Shown here: positions 6,009 through 6,961 of the stretch, piece by piece | Layout of the letters: the number at the start of each line of letters is the position of its first letter | Numbering within the stretch: the stretch's first letter is position 1 | Source of the DNA: Anaerolineales bacterium | GTDB taxonomy: Bacteria; Chloroflexota; Anaerolineae; Anaerolineales; UBA4823 | NCBI GenBank assembly: GCA_028687395.1 | Contig: JAQUAE010000093.1 | Span: 1-6,961 of the forward strand | Direction of reading: 5' to 3' | DNA: 6,961 nt | Notes under the pieces: model-generated | The model's input: only the letters and a program-made list of their open reading frames with translations | Told to the model about the DNA's origin: nothing | Databases searched by the model: none | Made by a program: the position numbers and the translations under genes

Positions 6009-6961
6009 ATGGAGACCATCTTAACAGTCGAGAACGGCGATACGCTGAGAGCCCTGCGCGGCTTCCTGAAGGGCCTGCTGCAGGCGGGAGTCGTGGACGC
6101 CCTGCTCGTCCCGATGCGCACGCCGAGGGACACGATCACGCCAGGGTTGGTGGTTGACCCGGAACACCTGGCCAGCGCCGACCCCCTGGCGCCGGTGCTG
6201 CCGAGCAACGCGGCCACGCTGGCAGGAAAATTGAGCATCCGCGAGCCCCGGGCGAAGGTGGGCGCGGTGCTGCGCGCGTGCGAGCTGCGCGCCCTGGTCG
6301 AGCTGGTCAAGATGCAGCAAGCCAACCTGGCGGACATGCTGTTGATCGCTGTGGATTGCGCCGGGACGTACGACGTGACGGCATTCCTGCACAAGCAGGC
6401 TGAACAAGCGGGCGACCCCCTGTGGCAGGCTCTTTACCAGGCAGCCAGCTCCCATCCCGATTCCCCAGACCCCGACCTGCGCCTGGCGTGCAGGATGTGC
6501 GAACAGCCGGCATACGACCAGGCGCAGATTTCGATCCAGTTGCTGGACGGCGACCCGGGCCGCGGCGTGCGGGTGCGCCTGCCCGATGAGCTGGGCGAGC
6601 GCCTGGGGCTAGAGGCGGCCGGCGCTGGCCAGGGCGAGGCACGCCTGGCACGGCTGAGCGCGGCGCGTGCCGCCCAGCGCGACGCTGAGTTTGTCGCCAT
6701 ACGCAGCCGGCTGGAAGAGGGGGAAGGCCTGCAGGGCGTCTTCGCCGCCTGCATCCGCTGTCACAATTGCATGACCGTCTGCCCGATCTGCTATTGCAAG
6801 ACCTGCGTATTCAAGAGCGCCATCTTCGATCACGAGCCGATGCAGTTCGTGGAGTGGGCGCGGCAGAAAGGCGCTTATCGCCTGCCCGCCGACACGTTGC
6901 TCTTCCACCTGACGCGCATGAACCACATGGCGCTTTCCTGCATCGGCTGCGGGATGTGCAG
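6009..6961 (+). CDS. FrhB/FdhB-like iron-sulfur oxidoreductase subunit (partial, 3' end missing)
   Basis: An open frame of 317 codons starts at ATG 6009 and runs off the right edge. Residues 66-120 look like the FrhB/FdhB family: PSNAATLAGKL, the RACELRALVELVK helix with C91, and MLLIAVDCAGTY with C117. A C-x2-C pair follows at C161 and C164. A dense cysteine block lies at C248, C251, C254, C258, C261, C263 and C266 (CIRCHNC...CPICYCKTC). The start of another cluster motif, C311-x2-C314-x2-C317, sits at the edge. The family includes the beta subunits of F420-reducing hydrogenase and formate dehydrogenase, which carry FAD and [4Fe-4S] clusters. Relatives beside hdrA are often annotated as formate dehydrogenase beta subunits without biochemical proof. 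No start lies upstream in frame after the mvhD stop; AAAGGA at 5987-5992 is 16 bases before the ATG, a long spacing. The substrate and flavin content are unknown. Confidence 0.8.
   Translation, partial: METILTVENGDTLRALRGFLKGLLQAGVVDALLVPMRTPRDTITPGLVVDPEHLASADPLAPVLPSNAATLAGKLSIREPRAKVGAVLRACELRALVELVKMQQANLADMLLIAVDCAGTYDVTAFLHKQAEQAGDPLWQALYQAASSHPDSPDPDLRLACRMCEQPAYDQAQISIQLLDGDPGRGVRVRLPDELGERLGLEAAGAGQGEARLARLSAARAAQRDAEFVAIRSRLEEGEGLQGVFAACIRCHNCMTVCPICYCKTCVFKSAIFDHEPMQFVEWARQKGAYRLPADTLLFHLTRMNHMALSCIGCGMC

Overview
The window is one plus-strand operon segment of about 66% GC (by eye) encoding a soluble heterodisulfide-reductase-type (Hdr) electron-transfer complex. All five genes point the same way and are tightly packed: the end of an hdrC-like gene (cut by the left edge), hdrB, a very large fused hdrA, mvhD, and an FrhB/FdhB-like iron-sulfur subunit (cut by the right edge). 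No promoter or terminator is visible, so the operon probably begins left and ends right of the window. No RNA gene, mobile element, CRISPR array or long non-coding stretch is seen; the largest gap is 58 bases.

The centre of the window is a 1497-residue HdrA. Its first half is an HdrA flavoprotein core without the usual N-terminal domain. Its iron-sulfur region is interrupted, between two cluster-binding sites, by a complete GltD/NfnB-like flavin and pyridine-nucleotide oxidoreductase of roughly 480 residues. The second half is another HdrA, with the N-terminal CHCG domain, a FAD domain and a C-terminal 2[4Fe-4S] ferredoxin, but without the inserted ferredoxin. The polypeptide therefore reads HdrA(part)-[NfnB]-HdrA(rest)-HdrA', with three dinucleotide-binding FAD folds and one NAD(P)H site.

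How the genes may work together (inference): HdrB has both cysteine-rich CCG motifs intact and would be the disulfide-reducing end, HdrC wires HdrA to HdrB, and the C-terminal ferredoxin of HdrA is a likely exit or entry for low-potential electrons. MvhD normally connects HdrA to a partner oxidoreductase; here the next gene is an FdhB-like protein rather than MvhAG hydrogenase subunits. With a nucleotide-oxidising domain built into HdrA, the complex could couple NAD(P)H, ferredoxin, a disulfide and possibly a formate- or F420-type partner by flavin-based electron bifurcation or confurcation.

Organism: a high-GC anaerobe. Fused Hdr proteins of this kind fit an anaerobic bacterium (for example Chloroflexota or a sulfate-reducer/syntroph lineage) better than a methanogen, but the window has no taxonomic marker and this is a weak guess. 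Every long reverse-strand open frame lies opposite these genes and is treated as a high-GC shadow.
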